Origin: Comamonadaceae bacterium OS-1
Lineage (GTDB): Bacteria; Pseudomonadota; Gammaproteobacteria; Burkholderiales; Burkholderiaceae_C
Length of the DNA: 64,000 bases
NCBI GenBank assembly: GCA_027923965.1
Contig: AP026969.1
Span: 2,728,001 to 2,792,000 of the forward strand
Reading direction: 5' to 3'
Part shown: positions 15,237 through 23,957 of the stretch, piece after piece
Layout: every line of letters starts with the position of its first letter
Numbering within the stretch: position 1 is the stretch's first letter
Notes under the pieces: model-generated
Told to the model about the DNA's origin: nothing
Database searches by the model: none
Seen by the model: only the letters and a program-made list of their open reading frames with translations
Made by a program: the position numbers and the translations under genes

Positions 15237-17690
15237 ATGAAAAAATCCAAATTGGTGATGGTGGGTAACGGCATGGCCGGTGTGCGCACGATTGAAGAGC
15301 TGCTCAAGGTGGCCCCAGACCTGTACGACATCACGGTCTTCGGTGCCGAGCCGCACCCCAACTACAACCGCATCCTGCTGTCGCCCGTGCTGGCCGGTGA
15401 GCAGACGCTGGACGAGATCGTGCTGAACTCCTGGGAGTGGTACAGCGACAACCACATCACCCTGCACGCCGGTAAAAAAGTCACCGAGGTGGACCGCGTG
15501 AACCGCGTGGTGCGCGCTACTGGCCCCGATGGCAGCGTGGTCGAGGCCGAATACGACCGCCTGCTGATGTGCACCGGCTCCAACCCCTTCATCCTGCCCA
15601 TCCCCGGCAAGGACCTGAAGGGCGTGATTGCCTACCGCGACATTGCCGATACCAACGAGATGATAGCCACCGCCACCCAATACAAGAACGCGGTGGTGAT
15701 CGGCGGCGGCCTGCTGGGCCTGGAGGCCGCCAACGGCCTGATGCTGCGCGGCATGACCGTGACCGTGGTGCATGTGAACGAATGGCTGATGGAGCGCCAG
15801 CTCGACAAGGTGGCGGGCCAACTGCTGCAAAAGTCGCTGGAGAGCCGGGGTCTGCAGTTCCGCCTGGGCGCGCAAACCCAGGAGCTGGTGGGTGGTGAGG
15901 ATGGGCGTGTGACCGCTATCCATTTCAAGGATGGCTCCAAGCTGGCCACCGACCTGGTGGTGATGGCCGTGGGCATCCGCCCCAACACCGACCTGGCCGC
16001 CAAGATGCGCCTGCACATCGACCGCGGCATCGTGGTCAACGACACCATGCAGACCGTCACCGATGGCCGCATCTACTCGGTAGGCGAATGCGCGGCCCAC
16101 CGCGGCATTGCCTACGGCCTGGTGGCTCCGCTGTTCGAGCAGGCCAAGGTCGCAGCCAACCACCTGGCCGAGTTCGGCATTGGCCGCTACATGGGGTCGC
16201 TCACCTCCACCAAGCTGAAGGTCACCGGCATTGATTTGTTCAGCGCAGGCAACTTCACCGGCGGCGAAGGCACGGAAGAAATCGTCATGAGCGACCCGTT
16301 TGGCGGGGTCTACAAAAAGCTGGTGCTGAAAGACGACAAGCTCATCGGAGCCTGCCTGTACGGCGACACGGTGGACGGCAGCTACTACTTCAAGCTGCTG
16401 CGCGATGGCCGCAGCATCGGCGAGGTGCGCGACAAGCTGATGTTTGGCGAATCCAACATCGGCGACACCGGCCACGAAGGCCACAGCAAGGCCGCCACCA
16501 TGCCCGACAGCGCCGAAGTTTGCGGCTGCAACGGCGTGAACAAGGGCACCATCTGCAAGGCCATCAAGGAAAAAGGCCTGTTCACCCTGGAAGAAGTCAA
16601 AAAGCACACCAAGGCCAGCGCTTCCTGCGGGTCCTGCACCGGCCTGGTGGAGCAGATTCTGATGTTCACCGCCGGCGGCGACTACTCGGCCACGCCCAAG
16701 ACCAAGGCCATCTGCGCCTGCACCGACCAGGGCCACCAGGCAGTGCGCGACGCGATTGTGAAAAACAAGTTTCTCACCATCGACACGGTGTTCACCAGCA
16801 TGGGCTGGAAAACCCCCAACGGCTGCTCCACCTGCCGCCCTGCCGTCAACTACTACCTGATCTCCAGCTGGCCCAAGGAGGCCAAGGACGACCCGCAAAG
16901 CCGCTTCATCAACGAACGCAGCCACGCCAACATCCAGAAGGACGGCACCTACTCGGTGGTGCCGCGCATGTGGGGCGGCGAGACATCCGCCAGCGAACTG
17001 CGCCGCATTGCCGACGTGGTGGACAAGTACAAAATTCCCACCGTCAAGGTTACCGGCGGTCAGCGCATCGACCTGCTGGGTGTCAAAAAAGAAGACCTGG
17101 TCAACGTCTGGAAAGACATCGGCATGCCCAGCGGCCACGCCTACGCCAAGGCGCTGCGCACAGTGAAGACCTGCGTGGGCTCCGAGTGGTGCCGCATGGG
17201 CACGCAAGACAGCACGCAAATGGGCAAGGACATGGAGCGCGCCATGTGGCGCATGTACGCGCCGCACAAGGTGAAGTTTGCCGTCTCGGGCTGCCCGCGC
17301 AATTGCGCCGAATCGGGCATCAAGGACGTGGGCGTGATCGGCGTGGACAGTGGCTGGGAGATGTACATCGCGGGCAACGGCGGCATCAAGACCGAGGTGG
17401 CGCACTTTCTGGTGAAGGTGAAGACCTCGGCCGAAGTGCTGGAGTACACCGGCGCGTTCTGCGAGTTGTACCGGCAAGAGGGCTGGTACCTGGAGCGCAC
17501 CGTGCACTACGTGGCCCGCGTCGGTATGGAACACATCAAGCAGCGCATTCTGGAAGACCACGCGGGCCGCAAAGCCTTGTGGGAGCGCCTGCAGTTTGCC
17601 CTGGACGGCGAGCCCGATCCCTGGTTTGACTTCCAGGACGCGCAGGTCGACACCCGGCAGTTCACCGCCTTATCTGCCTTACCCGCTTGA
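15237..17690 (+). CDS. nirB: Assimilatory nitrite reductase (NADH) large subunit
   Basis: 817 residues, the usual size. It reduces nitrite to ammonium in the cytoplasm using NAD(P)H, FAD, iron-sulfur clusters and siroheme. Visible are the N-terminal FAD/NAD oxidoreductase domain (VMVGNGMAGVRTIEELL, VIGGGLLGLEAANGL), two BFD-like [2Fe-2S] segments (CGCNGVNKGTICKAIK with SCGSCTGLVEQIL; CACTDQGHQ with NGCSTCRPAVNYY), and the siroheme/[4Fe-4S] cysteines in TCVGSEWCRMGTQDS and GCPRNCAESG. The start MKKSKLVMVG at 15237 has a CTGGAG ribosome site. An upstream in-frame extension through the leader hairpins is rejected. It leads an operon with nirD, nasA, ybiB and cobA. Confidence 0.97.
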   Translation: MKKSKLVMVGNGMAGVRTIEELLKVAPDLYDITVFGAEPHPNYNRILLSPVLAGEQTLDEIVLNSWEWYSDNHITLHAGKKVTEVDRVNRVVRATGPDGSVVEAEYDRLLMCTGSNPFILPIPGKDLKGVIAYRDIADTNEMIATATQYKNAVVIGGGLLGLEAANGLMLRGMTVTVVHVNEWLMERQLDKVAGQLLQKSLESRGLQFRLGAQTQELVGGEDGRVTAIHFKDGSKLATDLVVMAVGIRPNTDLAAKMRLHIDRGIVVNDTMQTVTDGRIYSVGECAAHRGIAYGLVAPLFEQAKVAANHLAEFGIGRYMGSLTSTKLKVTGIDLFSAGNFTGGEGTEEIVMSDPFGGVYKKLVLKDDKLIGACLYGDTVDGSYYFKLLRDGRSIGEVRDKLMFGESNIGDTGHEGHSKAATMPDSAEVCGCNGVNKGTICKAIKEKGLFTLEEVKKHTKASASCGSCTGLVEQILMFTAGGDYSATPKTKAICACTDQGHQAVRDAIVKNKFLTIDTVFTSMGWKTPNGCSTCRPAVNYYLISSWPKEAKDDPQSRFINERSHANIQKDGTYSVVPRMWGGETSASELRRIADVVDKYKIPTVKVTGGQRIDLLGVKKEDLVNVWKDIGMPSGHAYAKALRTVKTCVGSEWCRMGTQDSTQMGKDMERAMWRMYAPHKVKFAVSGCPRNCAESGIKDVGVIGVDSGWEMYIAGNGGIKTEVAHFLVKVKTSAEVLEYTGAFCELYRQEGWYLERTVHYVARVGMEHIKQRILEDHAGRKALWERLQFALDGEPDPWFDFQDAQVDTRQFTALSALPA

Positions 17691-17752
17691 ATTTAAAAAA
17701 ATCGGCCCCTAGCGCTTATCCCATAAGCGTGAGAAGCTACGAAAGGAATAGC
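17691..17752 (-). repeat. Dispersed palindromic element, copy 5 (between nirB and nirD)
   Basis: Plus strand reads CCCTAGCGCTTATCC, then CATAAGCGTGAGAAGCTAC, then GAAAGGAATAGC. It occupies the whole nirB-nirD gap. Its right end carries the AAAGGA (17742-17747) that serves as the nirD ribosome site. Confidence 0.8.
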
Positions 17753-17755
17753 AAA

Positions 17756-18157
17756 ATGAGCGAATGGAAAATCATCTGCCGCGTCGATGACATCCCCGTA
17801 CTCGGTGCCCGCCGCGTCAGCCGCGCCCAGGGCATGGACGTGGCCGTGTTCCGCAACGCCCAGGACGAAATCTTTGCCGTGCTCGACCGCTGCCCGCACA
17901 AAGGCGGCCCGCTGAGCCAGGGCATCGTCTTCGGCACCAGCGTGGCCTGCCCGCTGCACAACTGGAACATCAACCTGCAAGACGGCTGCGTGCGCGAGCC
18001 CGATGTGGGCTGCACCCAGAAGTTCAGCGTCAAGGTGGACAACGGCAACGTGCACCTGATGCCCGAAGAGCTGGCCACGCTGGCGCTGGAATTTGTGCGG
18101 CCGACTGCAGGCCCCGTACCCGTATCCGCCGCACCCACGACTTTGCAATCTGCTTAA
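17756..18157 (+). CDS. nirD: Nitrite reductase (NADH) small subunit
   Basis: 133 residues with a Rieske-like fold, the partner subunit of NirB. The start MSEWKIICRVDDIPVLGARRV follows an AAAGGA ribosome site with eight-base spacing. The Rieske ligand pattern is complete here: CPHKGGPLSQG and CPLHNWNINLQDG. That makes it the Rieske-type NirD rather than the variant lacking cluster ligands seen in many enteric NirD proteins. The chain ends with a Pro/Ala tail. It lies 65 bp after nirB, with a dispersed repeat between, and 12 bp before nasA. An upstream in-frame ATG at 17687 would add repeat-encoded residues and is not preferred. Confidence 0.95.
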   Translation: MSEWKIICRVDDIPVLGARRVSRAQGMDVAVFRNAQDEIFAVLDRCPHKGGPLSQGIVFGTSVACPLHNWNINLQDGCVREPDVGCTQKFSVKVDNGNVHLMPEELATLALEFVRPTAGPVPVSAAPTTLQSA

Positions 18158-18169
18158 CTCTCCCGCTCC

Positions 18170-20947
18170 ATGACCAGCCCCACAGAAACCAAGTCCACCT
18201 GCCCGTACTGCGGTGTCGGTTGCGGCGTGATCATCGAATCCACCGGCGCGCAGATCACCGGCGTGCGCGGCGACCCCGACCACCCGGCCAACTTTGGCCG
18301 CCTGTGCACCAAGGGCTCCACCCTGCACCACACCGCCACGGCAGCCGTCACGCTGCAAACCCGCCTGCTGCACCCCATGCAGCGGCTGCAGCGCGGCCAG
18401 GCTCCGCAGCGCGTGTCCTGGGACCACGCCCTGGGCATGGCCACCCGCAAGTTCGCCCAGGTGATCCAGGACCATGGGCCGGACGCGGTGGGTTTCTACA
18501 TCTCGGGCCAGCTGCTCACCGAGGACTACTACGTCTTCAACAAGCTGGCCAAGGGGCTGATCGGCACCAACAACGTTGACACCAATTCCCGTTTGTGCAT
18601 GAGCAGCGCGGTGGCGGGCTATAAAACCACGCTGGGTGCGGATTCGCCCCCCGCCTGCTACGACGACGTGAACCACACGCAGTGCATCTTCATCGTGGGC
18701 AGCAACACCGCCTGGGCGCACCCCATCCTGTTTCGCCGCATCGAAGACGCGAAGCGCGCGAACCCGGCGATGAAGATCATCCTGGCCGACCCGCGCCGCA
18801 CCGACACCGCCGAAATCGCCGATCTGCACCTGCCCATCCAGCCCGGCACCGACGTAATGCTGTTCAACGGCATGCTGCACATCATGCTGTGGGAAGGCTG
18901 GACCAATGCCGACTACATTGCGGCCCACACCAACGACTTCGAGGCACTGAAAGCCACGGTGCGCGATTGCACGCCCGAGCTGGTGGCGCAGATCTGCGGC
19001 ATCAGCAAAGAGGCGCTGCACCAGGCCGCCCAGTGGTTTGCCACCAGCAAGGCCACGCTCAGCCTGTACTGCATGGGCATGAACCAGTCCAGCAGCGGCA
19101 CGGCCAAGAATGCGGCGCTGATCAACCTGCACCTGGCCACCGCGCAGATCGGCAAGCCCGGCGCGGGCCCGTTCTCGCTCACCGGCCAGCCCAACGCCAT
19201 GGGCGGGCGCGAAGTGGGCGGCATGGCCAATCTGCTCAGCGGCCACCGCGACCTGGCCAACCCCGCGCACCGCGCCGAAGTGGCTGCGCTGTGGGGTGTG
19301 GCCGATGTGCCGTCCAAGCCCGGCAAAACCGCCATCGAGATGTTCCAGGCCGCTGCCGACGGCGAAATCAAGGCCCTGTGGATCGCCTGCACCAACCCCG
19401 CCCAGAGCATGCCCGACCAGGCCACCGTGCGCCGGGCCCTGGAGCGCGCCGAGCTGGTCATCGTGCAAGAGGCCTTTGCCACCACCACCACCTGCGAATA
19501 CGCCGACCTGCTGCTGCCCGCCACCACCTGGGGCGAAAAAGTCGGCACCGTGACCAATTCCGAGCGCCGCATCAGCCGCGTGCGCCCCGCCGTGGCCGCG
19601 CCCGGCGAGACGCGCCACGACTGGTCGATTGCGGTGGAATTTGCCCAGTTGCTGGAAGCTGAACTGGCCAAGCCGCCCCAACTGTTCAACTACCCCAGCG
19701 CGGAGTCCATCTGGAACGAGCACCGCGAATCCACCCGGGGCCGCGACCTGGACATCACCGGCATGAGCTACGCCATGCTGGACGCAGGTGCCCAGCAGTG
19801 GCCACTGCGCACGGGTGAAACGGTAGGCAAGGCACGTCTGTACGAGGACGGTCTATTCCCGACGAAGGACGGCAAGGCCCAGTTTGCCAACACCGTCTAC
19901 AAACCGGTGGCCGAGCCGCGCGAAGCCCGCTACCCGTTCTCCCTCACCACCGGCCGCCTGCGCGACCAGTGGCACGGCATGAGCCGCACCGGCACGCTGG
20001 GCCGCCTTTTTGGCCACGTCGCCGAGCCCAGCATCCAGATGCACCCGCAAGACATGGCGCGCCGCCAGCTCACCGACGGTGACCTGGTCCACGTGACCAG
20101 CAAGCGCGGCTCCATCCTGGTGCCACTGGTGGCCAGCACCGACGTGGCCATGGGCCAGACCTTCATCGCCATGCACTGGGGCGAAGAGTTTTTAAGCGGC
20201 ATCAGTGCCAACGGCGAACGTCTGATGGGTGTGAACGCACTCACCAATTCGGCGTTTTGCCCCACCTCCAAGCAGCCCGAACTCAAGCACACCGCCATCA
20301 AGATCCTGAAGGCCGAAATGCCCTGGTCGCTGCTGGGCGTGGCCTGGCTGCCCGAGGCGGATGCCCTGGCTGCCCGCGAAAAGCTCAAGGGCCTGATGGC
20401 GCAGTTTCCGTTTGCCAGCGTGGTGCCGTTTGGCCGCGAGCGCACCGGCCTGCTGTTCCGCGCTGCCAGCCATGAGGCGGTGCCCGACGAGGTCATCGCC
20501 CAGATCGAAACCCTGCTGGGCCTGGGTGGCCTGGACGTGCTGCGCTACGCCGACAAAAAGAAGGGCCAGCGCCGCGCCGTGAAGCTCGAACGTACCGCAG
20601 ACAACGCAGAACTCACCGGCTTTGTGCTGGCCGGCGACACAAGCGCCGAGGTGTGGATCAAAACCCTGCTGCAAGACCAGCTGCCCGCCCTCGCCTATGG
20701 CCGCCTGCTGCTGGTGCCTGGAGCCAAGGCCCCGGTGGCGGTGAAGACGCGTGGCAAGCAGATCTGCACCTGCTTCAACGTCACCGACGATGCCATCCGT
20801 AGCACGCTGGTGGACTGCCGCGGCTTTGAAGACGAGCGCCTGGGCCAGTTGCAAACGGCCTTGAAGTGCGGCACCAACTGCGGCTCCTGCCTGCCCGAAG
20901 TGCGCAAAATGGTGCGTGCCAGCATGCCCACGGCGCAAGCCGCCTGA
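18170..20947 (+). CDS. nasA: Assimilatory nitrate reductase catalytic subunit
   Basis: 925-residue molybdopterin enzyme that reduces nitrate to nitrite in the cytoplasm. The N-terminal [4Fe-4S] motif is TCPYCGVGCGV, with the fourth Cys in GRLCTKGSTL. Mo-bis-MGD binding stretches include NSRLCMSSAV, GSNTAWAHPI, and TGRLRDQWHGMSRTG. A C-terminal BFD-like [2Fe-2S] domain (KQICTCFNVTDDAIR, CGTNCGSCLPEV, about 860-915) indicates electron delivery through a reductase or ferredoxin rather than a separate small subunit. No separate NasC-type gene is present nearby. It sits between nirD and ybiB in the same operon. Complete and of normal length. Confidence 0.97.
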   Translation: MTSPTETKSTCPYCGVGCGVIIESTGAQITGVRGDPDHPANFGRLCTKGSTLHHTATAAVTLQTRLLHPMQRLQRGQAPQRVSWDHALGMATRKFAQVIQDHGPDAVGFYISGQLLTEDYYVFNKLAKGLIGTNNVDTNSRLCMSSAVAGYKTTLGADSPPACYDDVNHTQCIFIVGSNTAWAHPILFRRIEDAKRANPAMKIILADPRRTDTAEIADLHLPIQPGTDVMLFNGMLHIMLWEGWTNADYIAAHTNDFEALKATVRDCTPELVAQICGISKEALHQAAQWFATSKATLSLYCMGMNQSSSGTAKNAALINLHLATAQIGKPGAGPFSLTGQPNAMGGREVGGMANLLSGHRDLANPAHRAEVAALWGVADVPSKPGKTAIEMFQAAADGEIKALWIACTNPAQSMPDQATVRRALERAELVIVQEAFATTTTCEYADLLLPATTWGEKVGTVTNSERRISRVRPAVAAPGETRHDWSIAVEFAQLLEAELAKPPQLFNYPSAESIWNEHRESTRGRDLDITGMSYAMLDAGAQQWPLRTGETVGKARLYEDGLFPTKDGKAQFANTVYKPVAEPREARYPFSLTTGRLRDQWHGMSRTGTLGRLFGHVAEPSIQMHPQDMARRQLTDGDLVHVTSKRGSILVPLVASTDVAMGQTFIAMHWGEEFLSGISANGERLMGVNALTNSAFCPTSKQPELKHTAIKILKAEMPWSLLGVAWLPEADALAAREKLKGLMAQFPFASVVPFGRERTGLLFRAASHEAVPDEVIAQIETLLGLGGLDVLRYADKKKGQRRAVKLERTADNAELTGFVLAGDTSAEVWIKTLLQDQLPALAYGRLLLVPGAKAPVAVKTRGKQICTCFNVTDDAIRSTLVDCRGFEDERLGQLQTALKCGTNCGSCLPEVRKMVRASMPTAQAA

Positions 20948-21008
20948 GCTGCACCACCGTCATTCAGCAAATAACCCACCGTTATCAGCCATCCACGACA
21001 ATCGCGCC

Positions 21009-21938
21009 ATGGGAATCAGCCAATACATCAAAGAAATCGGCCGTGGCAAAGACGGCGCACGCGCCTTGTCACGCGCACAAGCCGCCGACCTGTTCGGCCA
21101 GGTGCTGGACGGCACCGTCACCGACCTGGAAGTGGGCGGCTTCTGCCTGGCCATGCGCATCAAGGGCGAAACCGAGTCCGAAATGGCCGGTTTTCTGGAC
21201 GCGACCTATGCCCGCCTCACCATGGTGCCCGCCTGCGACCGCCCGCTGGTGGTGCTGCCCAGCTACAACGGTGCCCGCAAGCTGCCGGTACTCACGCCGC
21301 TGCTGGCCCTGCTGCTGGCCCGCGAAGGCCTGCCGGTACTGGTCCACGGCACGGCCACCGAGTCCACCCGTATTTCTGCACAAAATGTGCTGCTAGCGCT
21401 GAACATACCAGCACAAGCAGCTATTAAAAAAATAGCAAATGGCAGCGTGGTCTTTGCCACCACTGAGCTGCTCTGCCCCGGCCTGAAGCGCCTGCTGGAT
21501 GTGCGCCGCGCGGTCGGCCTGCGCAACCCGGCGCACAGCCTGGTCAAACTGATGGCACCCTGCGATGGCCCGGCCCTGGTGGTCAGCAGCTACACCCATC
21601 CCGAGTACGCCGTGTCCATGGCCGCCACCTTCGCACTGATGGAATCCAACGCCCTGCTGCTGCGCGGCACCGAAGGCGAAGTGGTGGCCGATGCGCGCCG
21701 CGCGCCGCAAATGACCGGCTACCTGCGCGGCCAGCCCCAGCTGATGCAGGAAGCCCAGTCGGGCCCGTTAGCCGCCGTGCCCGACCTGCCCAAGGAAATC
21801 GATGCCGACAGCACCGCCGCCTACATCCGCGACGTGCTGGCCGGGCGCAAACCCGTGCCCGCGCCCATCACCCAGCAAGTGGCGCACATCTTGCGTTTGA
21901 CCCAGAAAATTTTTGAAAACTCTACGGCCACCGTATGA
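21009..21938 (+). CDS. ybiB: YbiB-family (TrpD2) DNA-binding protein
   Basis: 309 residues, related to anthranilate phosphoribosyltransferase but of the TrpD2/YbiB group, which binds nucleic acid and lacks the biosynthetic role. Supporting stretches are the helical N-terminal domain (ARALSRAQAADLFGQVLDGT) and GGFCLAMRIKGETESEMAGF, followed by PVLVHGTATESTRIS and LMAPCDGPALVVSSYTHPEY. The start MGISQYIKEIG is chosen over an ATG 93 bp upstream that would translate the intergenic region. Residues about 120-145 (VLLALNIPAQAAIKKIANGS) are encoded by a dispersed palindromic element inserted in frame. It lies between nasA and cobA; its role in nitrate assimilation is unknown. Confidence 0.88.
   Translation: MGISQYIKEIGRGKDGARALSRAQAADLFGQVLDGTVTDLEVGGFCLAMRIKGETESEMAGFLDATYARLTMVPACDRPLVVLPSYNGARKLPVLTPLLALLLAREGLPVLVHGTATESTRISAQNVLLALNIPAQAAIKKIANGSVVFATTELLCPGLKRLLDVRRAVGLRNPAHSLVKLMAPCDGPALVVSSYTHPEYAVSMAATFALMESNALLLRGTEGEVVADARRAPQMTGYLRGQPQLMQEAQSGPLAAVPDLPKEIDADSTAAYIRDVLAGRKPVPAPITQQVAHILRLTQKIFENSTATV
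21380..21440 (-). repeat. Dispersed palindromic element, copy 6 (in frame inside ybiB)
   Basis: Reads GTGCTGCTAGCGCTGAAC, then ATACCAGCACAAGCAGCTAT, then TAAAAAAATAGC, the reversed consensus. It lies wholly inside ybiB without breaking the frame. Confidence 0.75.
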
Positions 21939-22768
21939 AGCCCACCGACACCTCTTTCCCCACCAGCTTTGGCACCGTGAACCAACTGACCCCCGCCAAA
22001 GCCGTGCACGGCGGCCAGTGCACGCTGGTCGGTGCTGGCCCGGGCGACCCCGAGCTGCTCACGCTCAAAGCCCTGAAAGCCATCCAAGCCGCCACCGTGC
22101 TGCTGGTGGATGACCTGGTGAGCGACGAGATCACCGCCTTTGCTTCGCCCACGGCCCGCATCGTCCATGTGGGCAAGCGCGGCGGCTGCAAGTCCACGCC
22201 GCAGGCCTTCATCGAAAAGCTGATGATCATGGCCGCCCGCGAAGGCGAAAACGTGGTGCGCCTCAAGGGCGGCGACCCGTTCATCTTTGGCCGCGGCGGC
22301 GAAGAAGTCGAACACCTGCAGGCCGCAGGCGTCCAGGTCAGCGTCATAAACGGCATCACTTCCGGGCTGGCCGCCGTCACCTCGCTGAACGTGCCGCTGA
22401 CCCACCGCGAATACGCCCACGGCGTGGTCTTCGTCACCGGCCACGCCAAACCCAACGACGAAGGCACCGACTGGCAGGCCCTGGCCGCCACCGCCTTCAG
22501 CGCCAAACTCACCCTGGTGATCTACATGGGTGTCAGCGGTGCCCGCCGCATCCAGGACGAACTGCTCACCGGCCTGCCCGCCAGCACGCCGGTGGCCGTG
22601 GTGCAAAACGTGTCACTCGGCACCCAACGCCACGTCGTGACCACGCTGGGTGCCTTGTTCGACACCATCGTGCGCGAACAACTCGGCAGCCCGTCCATCA
22701 TGGTGGTCGGCGACGTGGTGCGCGGCATCCAGGTGGCGGCAGAAAGCGCACGGGCGCAGGCCGCCTGA
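21935..22768 (+). CDS. cobA: Uroporphyrinogen-III C-methyltransferase
   Basis: 277 residues. It uses SAM to methylate uroporphyrinogen III to precorrin-2, the first step to siroheme, the cofactor of NirB. Family signatures are LVGAGPGDPELLTLKA (SAM-binding start), VLLVDDLVSDEI, RIVHVGKRGGCKSTPQAFI, VVRLKGGDPFIFGRGGEE and GITSGLAA. It is SUMT only; the dehydrogenase/ferrochelatase domains of CysG are absent, so they must be supplied elsewhere. The start overlaps the ybiB stop by 4 bp (ATGA). It is the last gene of the nitrate operon, and the link to siroheme demand explains its place. Confidence 0.95.
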   Translation: MKPTDTSFPTSFGTVNQLTPAKAVHGGQCTLVGAGPGDPELLTLKALKAIQAATVLLVDDLVSDEITAFASPTARIVHVGKRGGCKSTPQAFIEKLMIMAAREGENVVRLKGGDPFIFGRGGEEVEHLQAAGVQVSVINGITSGLAAVTSLNVPLTHREYAHGVVFVTGHAKPNDEGTDWQALAATAFSAKLTLVIYMGVSGARRIQDELLTGLPASTPVAVVQNVSLGTQRHVVTTLGALFDTIVREQLGSPSIMVVGDVVRGIQVAAESARAQAA

Positions 22769-22905
22769 ATGCCCTGCGAAACAAGGTTGGGGCAGCTGCC
22801 ATGCATGCCTAAAACGCTTGCATAAGAGATGTCGGTTTTTTTTACAACGCCCGGACTTTTTGCACACAAATTAAAAGTGGAAATTTGCATAGGTCCTTTA
22901 AGCTG

Positions 22906-22933
22906 TTGAATTGCTTGCCTATTTTTTTATAAT
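22906..22933 (+). promoter_or_regulatory. Sigma-70-like promoter of the HPr-rel-A cassette
   Basis: TTGAAT (22906-22911) and a perfect TATAAT (22928-22933) are 16 bp apart within an AT-rich island unlike the surrounding DNA. Transcription would begin about 70 bp before the first cassette gene, so the cassette is probably independent of the nitrate operon. Confidence 0.7.
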
Positions 22934-23013
22934 TTAAGTAAGGCACAATATTTGCTGTATTTAGGCTAACAACCCGAATTCAGCAGCCGCTCCAAGAACG
23001 CTCAGGACTACCT

Positions 23014-23649
23014 ATGTCAAAGAATCTTCACACTTCAACGCCCGAAACCGAAACAACCGACATACAGAGCGGCACCTCCGGTCTTGCTTCCGATGCCATG
23101 GCCCGTCGGCGCATGTTGTTGAAGAGCCTGGGCAAAGGTTCTTCCGTGATTGCCGCTGCCGCCATTCCCATGCATACCCTGGCCGCGACAGGCACGCTGG
23201 CCAAAACCATCAATGGCACCCGTTGCACCATCTCCAGCATGGCCTCGGGCGTGCATTCCAAGGACACCACGACGGAACAGTGCATCGGCCTGAAGACATC
23301 CAAGTTCGCCGTGGTCCCTACCAATTGGCCCAACGCGACCCTCGACGTGCCAACCGGTTCCTACATCGTGACGAGCGTGGGCATCACCAGCTTTAGAAAT
23401 ACTTCGCCATTCAATACCGTGTTTGGCGCAGGCATCACCACCACCTTGTCCACCATCCTGTCCTCCGCGCCCAATTCAGACGAAGCTGTGTGGATTACCG
23501 CGCTGTTGAATTCCATCATTTGCGCCTCCGGCATCACCAGCTCGGGAGTCAAGAACTTCCCCTACACCCCGGCACAAGTGATTGGTTTGTACGCATCCAA
23601 CCCGACCGCTGCGGTAACATTTTTCAGAACCAACCTGCAAAGCTTCTAA
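23014..23649 (+). CDS. Unrecognised small protein with Tat-type signal, first gene of the HPr-rel-A cassette
   Basis: 211 residues. I do not recognise a domain. Residues 31-58 form a twin-arginine-like signal (ARRRMLLKSLGKG followed by a hydrophobic VIAAAAIPM and an LAATG cleavage-like end), after an unusually long polar N-terminus of 30 residues. The exported part is rich in Ser, Thr, Ala and Gly, with three Cys in the mature region. Its composition suits a secreted or surface protein rather than an enzyme. AGGA (23004-23007) precedes the ATG. It is followed directly by the PqqD-like gene, the HprK-related kinase and a nucleotidyltransferase, so it is a natural candidate for the peptide or protein this system handles. 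That role is inference. Confidence 0.75.
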   Translation: MSKNLHTSTPETETTDIQSGTSGLASDAMARRRMLLKSLGKGSSVIAAAAIPMHTLAATGTLAKTINGTRCTISSMASGVHSKDTTTEQCIGLKTSKFAVVPTNWPNATLDVPTGSYIVTSVGITSFRNTSPFNTVFGAGITTTLSTILSSAPNSDEAVWITALLNSIICASGITSSGVKNFPYTPAQVIGLYASNPTAAVTFFRTNLQSF

Positions 23650-23708
23650 CCCACGGGCATTCAAAAATTCCAACTAACGCCCGCTACAGTATCAATCCTG
23701 CCACCAGT

Positions 23709-23957
23709 TTGCACTGGGCTTCGTGGGATGATGCCTACGTCGTCTTTGACGAAGGATCGGGCCAAACCCACCAAATGGATTCGGTCCGGGCCTTCGTGCT
23801 GGACAGGCTATGCGAAGGCGTGCAAAGCACGGACAAGCTGGCGGCAGAGCTTGCCAGCATTCCGGCGCTGGCCGATACTGCCAGCTTGGCTGTATTGGTT
23901 GAAACCATTTTGGATGAATTTTGTGGGCATGGATTGGCGGAAGTGGCTAGCGCGTGA
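23709..23957 (+). CDS. PqqD-family protein of the HPr-rel-A system (start uncertain)
   Basis: At least 82 residues resembling PqqD-type peptide chaperones of the HPr-rel-A group: HWASWDDAYVVFDEGSGQTH, then VRAFVLDRLCEGVQSTDKLAA, then VLVETILDEFCGHGLAEV. PqqD proteins hold a substrate peptide for a modifying enzyme. No ATG occurs at a sensible position. The only standard start is the TTG at 23709, but the open frame upstream (RYSINPATS) looks like part of the domain. ATT (23667), ATC (23691) or reinitiation after the stop at 23649 are alternatives. An ATG at 23490 lies deep inside the preceding gene and is unlikely. The stop overlaps the kinase start by 4 bp. Confidence 0.7.
   Translation: MHWASWDDAYVVFDEGSGQTHQMDSVRAFVLDRLCEGVQSTDKLAAELASIPALADTASLAVLVETILDEFCGHGLAEVASA

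Noticed and set aside
15034..15240. 68-codon frame ending in ATGA at the nirB start
   Set aside because: It spans the leader hairpins, its start lies inside hairpin 2, and the product is not protein-like. A leader peptide cannot be excluded but is not supported.
15198..19723. Long antisense frames over nirB, nirD and nasA
   Set aside because: They overlap genes with complete cofactor motifs and show only mirror-image composition.
23490..23708. ATG at 23490 as the PqqD-like start
   Set aside because: It would overlap the preceding gene by 160 bp and add residues without domain character.
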